Shown: positions 1-6,907 of the stretch, piece by piece
Layout of the letters: every line of letters starts with the position of its first letter
Numbering within the stretch: position 1 is the first letter of the stretch
NCBI GenBank assembly: GCA_937924495.1
Contig: CALDSS010000076.1
Coordinates: forward strand, 1-50,053
Direction: 5' to 3'
Length of the DNA: 50,053 bases
From: an uncultured Saprospiraceae bacterium
GTDB lineage: Bacteria; Bacteroidota; Bacteroidia; Chitinophagales; Saprospiraceae
The notes under the pieces: generated by a model
The model's database searches: none
The model's input: only the letters and a program-made list of their open reading frames with translations
What the model was told of the DNA's origin: nothing
Translations under genes and position numbers: made by a program

Positions 1-2373
1 CTGAATTCTATCCAACGTTTTCTGATTACCAAGTAAGCTCAAAAACGCTTCCCTTTCGATATCGAGCAAATATTGCTCACTTACTTTCTGACTAAAAGTC
101 AAATCACCACCACAAAGGACATACGCTACTTTGTTGGCTACCTCCACATCATATTCAGACATGTATTTTCCTAAATAAAATTCATTCACCGCAGTATAAA
201 GTGCAGCCAAACCGCCACGCCCTAACACCTCAATGTCATGTCTCGGAGTAGGTGCTACGTATCCATCTGCAAGGTCAAGCACTTTGTGTTTGGCCAATGA
301 TAAATTTCTATTAGTTTTGGCAACGACGGTGTCTCTTTCTTTTAACAAAAGTCCTAAATCAAAAGCCTCGTATGCTGAGGTAGAAACAGATGCAGTTGCA
401 ATAGCTTTGAAATGTTCAATCAAGGTTGGCATTTGCACATCACCTTCGAAGAATTTGTCAGAAGCACGAAGTGCTAACTCTTTGGTTCCACCACCGCCTG
501 GAATCAATCCGACGCCAACTTCTACCAAACCGATGTAAGATTCCGCAGCCATGATGGAAGCATCGCAGTGCATTGAAATTTCACAACCACCACCGAACAC
601 ATATCCTTGTCCAGCTGAAACAACTGGCACCTTGGAGGTGCGGATATACATTCCCAATTGTTGGAAATCGTTTACTGCTTTTCCTAATTTTTCAAAATCC
701 TTCTGCATGGCTACCATTCCGATATTCATCAAATTGGCCCCGACAGAGAAGTTCTTTGCATTGTTGCCAATGACGACTCCTTTCCAACCTTCTGTCTCAG
801 CTTTATGGATGGCTTCTTTGATTCCATTACCAATACCATCGCCGATAGCGTTGCTTTTGGATGTGAATTCTACACACATCACACCGTCACCGATGTCATG
901 CACGGTGCATTCGCTGTTTTTCAAAATTGGTTTTTGAGCAGCACGCAATGCGTCTAAAATGATAACATCATCTCCGCCCGGCATTGCCTCGTAAGCGTTA
1001 CTTTCTAAACTGAAGTATTTCTTTTTACCATCTTCTAATTTGTAGAAAGTCGTAAATCCTTTTTTCGATGATAAATCTTTAATCCAATCCGCTACTTTTT
1101 CACCGTGCGCCTCCATCAATTTGATTCCTTTTTCAAAACCGATGGCATCCCAATATTCGAATGGGCCATACTCCCACATGTAGCCAGCACGCATAGCGTC
1201 ATCTACTGGGTAGTATTCATCCGAAATTTCAGGAACTCGGTTGGCAGAATAAGCCAGAAGAGATGCGAAATATTCACTCAAAAATTTATTTTCTCTTTCA
1301 TCGCCATCCAATAAGGTTTCCATTTTCTTATCGAAAAGACCGATGTTTTTGGAGGCAGCAACTACTGCTAATTTTGGTTTGATTGCTGGCTCATATTTCA
1401 AAGTTTTTAGATTGAGCGCATTGACCAAACGCTTTCCTTTCTCGTCGCGTTTGTTTGTTTTTTGATAATACCCTTGACCAGATTTATTTCCAAAAAACTT
1501 ATTTTCTAAAAGGAAATTCATGAACTTCGGTGCATAACCTTCCATTGAATCAATGAACTCATCTTTTCCTTTTACAGCTGATGCAACGAATTTGGTCACT
1601 TTTTCACTGGTATCAATTCCTACCAAATCTTGCAACCGATAAGTTGCAGTTCTCGGACGTGCGATGATTGGGCCAGTGATGGCATCCACTTCTTCGATAC
1701 GCATATCGTATTTCTCGGTGAGTTGTATCATTTTATTACCTGACATCACGCCGATACGGTTGGCGATAAAACCGGGCGTATCTTTACAAAGCACCATCGT
1801 TTTACCCAATACTCTTGAGCCAAAATCCATGAAAAAGTCAATCACAGATTGGTCGCTGCCCTCATGAGGAATGACTTCCAAAAGCGGCATGTATCGAGGA
1901 GGATTGAAAAAGTGTGTTCCACAAAAATGTTTTTTGAATTCGTCAGAACGACCTTCTACCAACATTTTAATAGGAATACTTGAAGTATTCGAAGTCACCA
2001 ACGAACCAGCACGGCGGTGTTTTTCTACTTTTTCAAAAATCTGTTGTTTGATGTCCAAACGCTCCACTACCACTTCGATGATCCAATCGGCATCTGCGAT
2101 TTTTTCGAAGTCATCGGTGAAGTTTCCAGTAGTAATTCGATTAGAAAAACTTTTATGATAAAGGGCGGCAGGTTTAGATTTAAGTGCTTTTTTCATGGCA
2201 CCATTTACGATACTATTTCGGACAGCAGGATTGTTTTTATCCTTATCGGAAATATCGAATGGAACAATGTCAAGCAACAAAACTTCCATGCCGATATTGG
2301 CGAGATGGCAGGCAATACCTGAACCCATCACTCCCGAACCGAGCACTACGGCTTTCTGTAATCGGTAACTCAT
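1..2373 (-). CDS. FadN-like 3-hydroxyacyl-CoA dehydrogenase / enoyl-CoA hydratase (3' end outside window)
   Basis: Bifunctional beta-oxidation enzyme that hydrates trans-2-enoyl-CoA and oxidises the 3-hydroxyacyl-CoA product with NAD+. Translating the minus strand from the ATG at 2373 gives an N-terminal Rossmann fold with VLGSGVMGSGIA near residues 9-20, then the 3-hydroxyacyl-CoA dehydrogenase C-terminal region (GTHFFNPPRYMPLLEV). The crotonase domain follows in the last 250 residues (YVFGGGCEISMHCDAS, VGLIPGGGGTKE). Dehydrogenase first and hydratase second is the FadN order, opposite to FadB/FadJ. The frame stays open for 791 codons to base 1; FadN-type proteins are about 790-800 residues, so only a few C-terminal residues are likely missing. 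The acyl-CoA dehydrogenase upstream on the same strand supports a fatty-acid oxidation unit. A thiolase would be expected beyond the window. Confidence 0.93.
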   Translation of the reverse strand, partial: MSYRLQKAVVLGSGVMGSGIACHLANIGMEVLLLDIVPFDISDKDKNNPAVRNSIVNGAMKKALKSKPAALYHKSFSNRITTGNFTDDFEKIADADWIIEVVVERLDIKQQIFEKVEKHRRAGSLVTSNTSSIPIKMLVEGRSDEFKKHFCGTHFFNPPRYMPLLEVIPHEGSDQSVIDFFMDFGSRVLGKTMVLCKDTPGFIANRIGVMSGNKMIQLTEKYDMRIEEVDAITGPIIARPRTATYRLQDLVGIDTSEKVTKFVASAVKGKDEFIDSMEGYAPKFMNFLLENKFFGNKSGQGYYQKTNKRDEKGKRLVNALNLKTLKYEPAIKPKLAVVAASKNIGLFDKKMETLLDGDERENKFLSEYFASLLAYSANRVPEISDEYYPVDDAMRAGYMWEYGPFEYWDAIGFEKGIKLMEAHGEKVADWIKDLSSKKGFTTFYKLEDGKKKYFSLESNAYEAMPGGDDVIILDALRAAQKPILKNSECTVHDIGDGVMCVEFTSKSNAIGDGIGNGIKEAIHKAETEGWKGVVIGNNAKNFSVGANLMNIGMVAMQKDFEKLGKAVNDFQQLGMYIRTSKVPVVSAGQGYVFGGGCEISMHCDASIMAAESYIGLVEVGVGLIPGGGGTKELALRASDKFFEGDVQMPTLIEHFKAIATASVSTSAYEAFDLGLLLKERDTVVAKTNRNLSLAKHKVLDLADGYVAPTPRHDIEVLGRGGLAALYTAVNEFYLGKYMSEYDVEVANKVAYVLCGGDLTFSQKVSEQYLLDIEREAFLSLLGNQKTLDRIQ

Positions 2374-2534
2374 ATTTGTGTCAATATTTTATTCAGCGAA
2401 AATTCGCTGCAAGTGTGAGACTATTTTACTAAAATAACTAACGGAAGATTACTTAGTTTGTTAAACTGGGTTAATTTGTAGCGCTCTAAAGGAAAGTACT
2501 TAAGAATTTGCCTACTGCAAACTGCCGAGTGACT

Positions 2535-3707
2535 TTAAACCTTCGCTGACTTTTTATAAGATTTCTTATCAATCACCATTTTGGCAATGATTTCTTTTAA
2601 AATCTCAGAAGTACCACCACCGATAGGGCCGAGGCGACTATCACGCCACATTCGAGCCAATGGATATTCTTCCATGTAACCATAACCACCCAAAAATTGT
2701 AAGCAGTCATAAATGACTTGATCTGCAACTTTAGTGGATTGTAGTTTGGACATGCAGGCCTCTTTCACCACATATTCACCTTTGTCAAGATTAGCGGCAA
2801 TTTGGTAGTTGAAAGATTTACACATTTCGACCTCAGTGGCCATTTCTGATACGCGATGACGAAGCGCTTGGAAACGATCAATTGTTTTGCCGAAAGCAGT
2901 ACGCTCAGACATATATTGCAAGGTATATTCGAGGGCATACTCTGCACGAGCATGTGCGTTTATACCCATGATGAGGCGTTCCAATGCAAAGTGTTGCATC
3001 ACATAATAGAACCCTTTTCCAGGGTCACCCATAAGATTTGCAGCTGGAATTCTGACATTGTCAAAAGCAATTTCTCCGGTATCAGATGCTCGCCAACCGA
3101 GTTTGTCTAATTTGCTGGCACTTACACCGGGCGTATCACGATCAATTAAGAAAACGCCCATGGATTTTGGACTTTCATCCACGTTCATTTTTGCAATTAC
3201 GATCAAGTAATCAGAATAAACTCCATTGGTGATAAAGGTTTTTGAACCATTTAAGACCCATTCGTCGCCCTCTTTTACAGCAATTGTTCGCATAGCGCCC
3301 ACATCCGATCCACCAAATGGTTCTGAGATACAAAGGCAACCGACCAATTCGCCAGAGATACTTTTTCTTAAATATTCTTGTTTGTGAACTTCGCTTCCTT
3401 CTGCAAGCAAGTGCGTCATCGCAAGATAATTATGAGCCCACATCGCAGCAGCAAAACCACCTGAATTGATGCGCTGCATTTCTTCTAACCATATCACGAG
3501 GTAGAAAATATCGAGATTCATTCCACCATATTCTTCTGGATATCTTATTCCGAAATAGCCCATATCTCCGAACTTCTTCCAAATTCCAGGATCTACTTTT
3601 CCTTCGGCTTCCCATTTATCAACATGAGGAACAACTTCTTGCTTTAAAAAGTCTCTGAATCCTTCTCTGAATAGATTATGCTCTTCAGTAAAATACTGTT
3701 GGTACAT
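2535..3707 (-). CDS. acyl-CoA dehydrogenase
   Basis: FAD-dependent acyl-CoA dehydrogenase of 390 residues, the first oxidative step of beta-oxidation or of branched-chain acyl-CoA breakdown. Visible features are the N-terminal helical domain, the substrate and flavin strand CLCISEPFGGSDVGAMRT (residues 124-141), the middle-domain FITNGVYSDY, and the C-terminal FLGGYGYMEEYPLARMWRD. The position that holds the catalytic Glu in short- and medium-chain enzymes is Gly here (GGGTSE, 363-368). A Glu sits instead in ALERL (E243), the place used by isovaleryl-CoA and long-chain dehydrogenases. Substrate is therefore more likely branched or long-chain than short straight-chain (inference). It lies 161 bp upstream of the FadN-like gene on the same strand and has its own -7 motif. 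Confidence 0.93.
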   Translation of the reverse strand: MYQQYFTEEHNLFREGFRDFLKQEVVPHVDKWEAEGKVDPGIWKKFGDMGYFGIRYPEEYGGMNLDIFYLVIWLEEMQRINSGGFAAAMWAHNYLAMTHLLAEGSEVHKQEYLRKSISGELVGCLCISEPFGGSDVGAMRTIAVKEGDEWVLNGSKTFITNGVYSDYLIVIAKMNVDESPKSMGVFLIDRDTPGVSASKLDKLGWRASDTGEIAFDNVRIPAANLMGDPGKGFYYVMQHFALERLIMGINAHARAEYALEYTLQYMSERTAFGKTIDRFQALRHRVSEMATEVEMCKSFNYQIAANLDKGEYVVKEACMSKLQSTKVADQVIYDCLQFLGGYGYMEEYPLARMWRDSRLGPIGGGTSEILKEIIAKMVIDKKSYKKSAKV

Positions 3708-3795
3708 TTAATAATAATTTTGAAAAATGAATGGACGGAGAGAGCCGTTGAATTTCAATTTATAAGACGTAAAAACATAGCTTTTGTTCACACTG

Positions 3796-3803
3796 CAAAC
3801 GTA
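3796..3803 (-). promoter_or_regulatory. Bacteroidota -7 element for acyl-CoA dehydrogenase
   Basis: Minus-strand TACGTTTG matches the TAnnTTTG consensus of Bacteroidota primary sigma-factor promoters. It would start transcription about 80 nt before the ATG at 3707. No convincing -33 box was seen. Confidence 0.5.
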
Positions 3804-3814
3804 AGGTTTTTTTT

Positions 3815-3943
3815 GGAATGAGTGAATGATTGAATTTTGGAATGAGTGAATGTCGGCTAGAACTAAAATAATTGTTTTTTCTTTATTCGGAAATTTTTAT
3901 TTCTTTATTCACTCATTCTGTCATTCCATAATTCACTCATTCT
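3815..3943. repeat. imperfect palindrome with stuttering arms (word GGAATGAGTGAATG)
   Basis: The left arm carries GGAATGAGTGAATG twice, at 3815-3828 and 3839-3852, with a related GATTGAATT between. The right arm carries the complement TTCACTCATTC at 3908-3918 and 3932-3942. The arms can pair across an A/T-rich middle of about 55 bp. The right arm ends two bases before the ATG of the TfoX-like gene, so the start region of that mRNA would be in the stem. It fills most of the gap between two divergent genes. Confidence 0.7.
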
Positions 3944-3944
3944 T

Positions 3945-4310
3945 ATGCCTTACGACGAATTTACTTCCGAACGTATAAATCGTATTTTGAAAGAAAAGCA
4001 GGCCAATTATTTTGAAAAAAAGATGTTTGGTGGGATGTGTTTTATGGTCAATGATAAAATGTGTTGTGGGATACATTATGATAAAAAGAAAGCAACGGAT
4101 TTATTGATGATTAGGATTGGGCAAGAGGCTTATGAAAAATCAAAAGATAAAACGGGCTGTCATCCGATGGATTTTACTGGAAGACCAATGAGAGATTATG
4201 CTTTTATAACGCCAGATGGATATGATTCTGAAGAAGATTTGGAGTATTGGATTCAACTGGCATTGGATTTTAATCCTTTTGCGAAAGCGAGTAAGAAGAG
4301 AAAGAAATAA
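3945..4310 (+). CDS. TfoX N-terminal-domain protein
   Basis: Small protein of 121 residues made almost wholly of the TfoX N-terminal domain. The family motif is seen as KKMFGGMCFMVNDKMCCGI (residues 25-43), followed by RPMRDYAFI and a helical C-terminal part rich in lysine. The TfoX C-terminal helix-hairpin domain is absent, as in many Bacteroidota members, so a competence role cannot be assumed. The start is the first ATG after the upstream palindrome. The function of stand-alone TfoX_N proteins is not settled. Confidence 0.85.
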   Translation: MPYDEFTSERINRILKEKQANYFEKKMFGGMCFMVNDKMCCGIHYDKKKATDLLMIRIGQEAYEKSKDKTGCHPMDFTGRPMRDYAFITPDGYDSEEDLEYWIQLALDFNPFAKASKKRKK

Positions 4311-4314
4311 ATTA

Positions 4315-4400
4315 GAATTCGAGAAAACGAGAATTCGGGATTTCGAGAAAACGAGACAAAGTTGGTTCACGAAATCTCGAAATACCGGTTTCTCGATATC
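4315..4400. repeat. imperfect palindrome with stuttering arms (word TTCGAGA)
   Basis: Left arm 4315-4345 repeats TTCGAGAAAACGAG and related words; right arm 4370-4400 is its approximate complement (CGAAATCTCGAAATACC...). The element lies between the TfoX-like stop and an A10 run just before the oxidoreductase ATG. A related element sits on the other side of the oxidoreductase gene at 5400-5479. Confidence 0.65.
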
Positions 4401-4413
4401 AAAAAAAAAATAC

Positions 4414-5394
4414 ATGAAAGCAATTATTTGCGAAAAACATGGGCCACCATCTGATTTGGTTTTGAAAGAACTTCCAAGTCCTGAACCGAAAGAAAAAGAA
4501 GTGGTCGTGGAATTGAAGGCCTGTGGAATGAATTTTCCTGACACCTTGATCATTCAAGGGAAGTATCAATTCAAACCAGATTTGCCTTTTACACCGGGGA
4601 GTGATATTTCTGGAGTAGTGAAAAAAGTAGGTGCTGCGGTAAAACGCCATAAAGTGGGCGATGAAGTTTTTGGTATTATTCCTCACGGTGGATACGCGGA
4701 GGAGGTTTGCGTTTCCGCGAAAGCGGTCTTTCCCAAACCACCCAATATGCCGCATGAAATTGCTGCCTCTTTTATGATGGCTTATGGGACTTCTTACCAT
4801 GCCTTAAAAGATAGAGCGCACTTGAAAGAAGGGGAGACCTTGGTGGTTTTGGGAGCATCAGGTGGAGTAGGGCTGGCTGCGGTTGAATTGGGGAAATTGA
4901 TGGGGGCCAAAGTCATCGCCTGTGCCTCGACCGATGAAAAATTGGAGCTGTGTAAAAAATATGGAGCTGACCTGACCATCAATTATTCAAACGAAGATTT
5001 GAAAAATCGAATCAAAGAATTGACGGATGGAAAAGGAGCGGATGTGATTTATGATCCTGTCGGAGGTGATTACTCGGAAAAAGCGTTTCGAGCGATGAAT
5101 TGGGATGGTCGATATTTAGTGGTTGGATTTGCGGCAGGTGACATTCCTAAAATTCCATTGAATCTTCCTCTACTGAAAAGTTGTCAAATTGTTGGGGTGT
5201 TTTGGGGTGCCTTTACCATGAAGTTTCCGAGCGAGAATATGGCCAATATTATGCAATTGATGCAGTGGTTTGGCACTGGCGAATTGAAGCCGCATATTCA
5301 TGGCGTGTATCCGCTGGCCGAAACACCAAAAGCTTTGGAAGAAATGATGGCTCGAAAAGTGAGCGGAAAAATTGTAATTAAATGTTCTGAATAA
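4414..5394 (+). CDS. NADPH:quinone oxidoreductase family protein (zinc-independent MDR)
   Basis: Medium-chain dehydrogenase/reductase of 326 residues, likely an NADPH-dependent quinone or enal reductase. The GroES-like N-terminal domain contains FTPGSDISGVVKKVGAAV and the Rossmann domain contains VVLGASGGVGLAAVELGK (residues 144-161). The cysteine zinc ligands of alcohol dehydrogenases are missing, as expected for the quinone oxidoreductase subgroup. The frame is open further upstream to 4216, but that part overlaps the TfoX-like gene and has no homology-like content. The ATG at 4414, after A10, matches the usual N-terminus MKAIICEKHGPP. Flanked on both sides by TTCGAGA-type palindromes. Confidence 0.9.
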   Translation: MKAIICEKHGPPSDLVLKELPSPEPKEKEVVVELKACGMNFPDTLIIQGKYQFKPDLPFTPGSDISGVVKKVGAAVKRHKVGDEVFGIIPHGGYAEEVCVSAKAVFPKPPNMPHEIAASFMMAYGTSYHALKDRAHLKEGETLVVLGASGGVGLAAVELGKLMGAKVIACASTDEKLELCKKYGADLTINYSNEDLKNRIKELTDGKGADVIYDPVGGDYSEKAFRAMNWDGRYLVVGFAAGDIPKIPLNLPLLKSCQIVGVFWGAFTMKFPSENMANIMQLMQWFGTGELKPHIHGVYPLAETPKALEEMMARKVSGKIVIKCSE

Positions 5395-5399
5395 CAAGT

Positions 5400-5479
5400 G
5401 AGATTTCGGGAGATCGAAAATTCGAGAAACCGAGAGAAAGACTTATTTTTAGTCTCGAAATCCCGAATTCTCGAATTCC
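5400..5479. repeat. second TTCGAGA-type imperfect palindrome
   Basis: Left arm 5400-5442 (GAGATTTCGGGAGATCG, then ATTCGAGAAACCGAGAG) faces right arm 5451-5479 (GTCTCGAAATCCCGAATTC). The reverse complement of the right arm, AATTCGAGAATTCGGG followed by ATTTCGAGAC, closely resembles the left arm of the element at 4315-4400. The two elements therefore belong to one family and bracket the oxidoreductase gene. Confidence 0.65.
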
Positions 5480-5495
5480 AAAAAAATTGATTGCA

Positions 5496-6119
5496 ATGAC
5501 CATAAAAAAAGAAGCTTGTGTTGAGACCTTGGAGGAATCTATTTACGCTGAACAAAACGGGGCGGATAGAATTGAACTTTGCTCTGACCTTACTAATGAT
5601 GGTTTAACTCCTTCCCATGGCTTGTTGATTTCTGTTTTTGAAAAAGTCGAGATTCCAATTCGAGCGATGATTCGTCCTCGGGCAGGCGATTTTCATTACT
5701 CGAAGGCCGAAATAGAAACCATGAAGGCATCCATTCTTTTTTGTAAAAAATTGGGAATTGAAGGTGTGGTTTTTGGATTATTAAAGGAAGACAAAACTGT
5801 TGATGTTGAAAATACACGTGAATTAGCAAAACTTGCGCAACCCCTCAAAGTGACTTTTCATAAAGCCATTGATGTTACTCCTGATATTTTTGAGGCGATG
5901 AATACCCTTTCGGAAATTGAGGAAATTTCGGCAGTTTTAACCTCTGGCCAAAAGGCTACTGCCATGGAGGGCAATGAAGTTTTAAACCAACTCGTCCAAG
6001 AATTCGGAAATAAAATCGACATTATCTCTGCTGGAAAAATCACTCCGCACAACCTTCCTGACTTACAAAATTTGATAAAAGGGGAGTGGTATCATGGAAG
6101 AAAAATTGTATCTAATTAG
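5496..6119 (+). CDS. cutC: CutC family copper homeostasis protein
   Basis: CutC TIM-barrel protein of 207 residues. Family signatures are NGADRIELCSDLTNDGLTPS (residues 21-40), AMIRPRAGDFHYS (57-69), VTFHKAID and VLTSGQKATAMEGN. CutC was linked to copper tolerance in E. coli, but its biochemical role is uncertain. The ATG at 5496 is preferred to the in-frame TTG nine bases earlier. The last codons (V, S, N, stop) are supplied by the left end of a 50-bp palindrome, so the natural C-terminus may have been replaced at this point. Length is a little below the 240-250 of the E. coli protein. Confidence 0.9.
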   Translation: MTIKKEACVETLEESIYAEQNGADRIELCSDLTNDGLTPSHGLLISVFEKVEIPIRAMIRPRAGDFHYSKAEIETMKASILFCKKLGIEGVVFGLLKEDKTVDVENTRELAKLAQPLKVTFHKAIDVTPDIFEAMNTLSEIEEISAVLTSGQKATAMEGNEVLNQLVQEFGNKIDIISAGKITPHNLPDLQNLIKGEWYHGRKIVSN

Positions 6120-6157
6120 TAGAGACAATTCATGAATTGTCTCTACTAATTAGATAC
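6108..6157. repeat. perfect 50-bp palindrome across cutC stop and cysC promoter
   Basis: Bases 6108-6157 read the same on both strands with no mismatch. The left half is GTATCTAATTAGTAGAGACA followed by ATTCA, and the centre is CATG. The inner core with arm GTAGAGACAATTC matches, with one base changed, the core of the element inside lacZ at 29084-29115. The left arm encodes the final codons and stop of cutC; the right end supplies TAC of the cysC -7 element. It could also act as a bidirectional terminator, although the T-tract downstream is short. Confidence 0.9.
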
Positions 6158-6162
6158 TTTTG
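6155..6162 (+). promoter_or_regulatory. -7 element for cysC
   Basis: TACTTTTG matches TAnnTTTG exactly and lies 18 bp before the cysC ATG, giving a leader of roughly 12 nt. Its first three bases are the end of the 50-bp palindrome, so the -33 region lies inside the palindrome. Confidence 0.55.
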
Positions 6163-6180
6163 CATTTCAAAAAATAAACA

Positions 6181-6786
6181 ATGGCCGATAATATCCATCC
6201 AATTTTTGATAGATTATTGCAACGAAGCGATAGAGAGAAAAAACTCAATCAACGTAGTAAGGTACTGTGGCTGACGGGACTCTCTGGTTCAGGAAAAAGT
6301 ACGGTGGCACAAGCATTGGAGCGTCGATTGCACAATGAAGGCTACTTCGCTCAGGTGTTGGACGGCGATAATATTCGCTCAGGCATCAACAGTAATTTGA
6401 GTTTTAGCCCAGAAGATAGGTTGGAAAATATTCGCCGAATCGCAGAGATTTCGAAATTATACGTCAATTCAGGTATCATCACGATTAATTCGTTTGTAAG
6501 TCCAACCATTGCAATTCGCCAAAAAGCGAAAGAAATAATCGGTGAAGATGATTTTTTAGAAATTTTCATCAATACGCCACTTCATATCTGCGAAGCACGT
6601 GATGTGAAAGGGCTTTATAAAAAAGCACGAGCAGGCGAGATTAAAGGCTTCACGGGTATTGATGCCCCTTATGAAGCGCCGCCAAACCCAGACCTCAATG
6701 TTCCTACAGAGAATTTATCAATTGAAGAATCAGCCGAGATGATTTATGAGTTTTTGCTTGATAAGGTTAAGTACAAATTGACTTGA
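6181..6786 (+). CDS. cysC: adenylylsulfate kinase (APS kinase)
   Basis: Transfers phosphate from ATP to adenylylsulfate to make PAPS. The 201-residue protein shows the P-loop GLSGSGKST (33-41), the LDGDNIR motif (60-66), an FVSP segment (105-108) at the place of the FISP phosphoserine loop, and DVKGLYKKARAGEIKGFTGI with the C-terminal EAPPNPDL typical of the family. After FVSP the usual RADR-type stretch reads TIAIRQ, a small departure. No sulfurylase (cysD/cysN or sat) or PAPS reductase is near, so the gene is an orphan here and its pathway (assimilation or sulfation) cannot be read from context. Confidence 0.93.
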   Translation: MADNIHPIFDRLLQRSDREKKLNQRSKVLWLTGLSGSGKSTVAQALERRLHNEGYFAQVLDGDNIRSGINSNLSFSPEDRLENIRRIAEISKLYVNSGIITINSFVSPTIAIRQKAKEIIGEDDFLEIFINTPLHICEARDVKGLYKKARAGEIKGFTGIDAPYEAPPNPDLNVPTENLSIEESAEMIYEFLLDKVKYKLT

Positions 6787-6864
6787 TATGATTGAAATTC
6801 GTTTTTAGAATTAGATGTATTTTTAACCTTTCTTTTTGTTAAAAATTAGTAATCAATCCGTCCT

Positions 6865-6872
6865 TATCTTTG
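6865..6872 (+). promoter_or_regulatory. -7 element for papain-like protease gene
   Basis: TATCTTTG matches TAnnTTTG and sits 35 bp before the ATG at 6908. It argues for that ATG and against the upstream in-frame TTG at 6836, which lies before the promoter. Confidence 0.5.
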
Positions 6873-6907
6873 AATCAAATCAATCACGTTTAAAAAATAA
6901 AGATACT

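Noticed and set aside
4216-4413. N-terminal extension of the quinone oxidoreductase frame
   Set aside because: It overlaps the TfoX-like gene and a palindrome; the family N-terminus begins at 4414.
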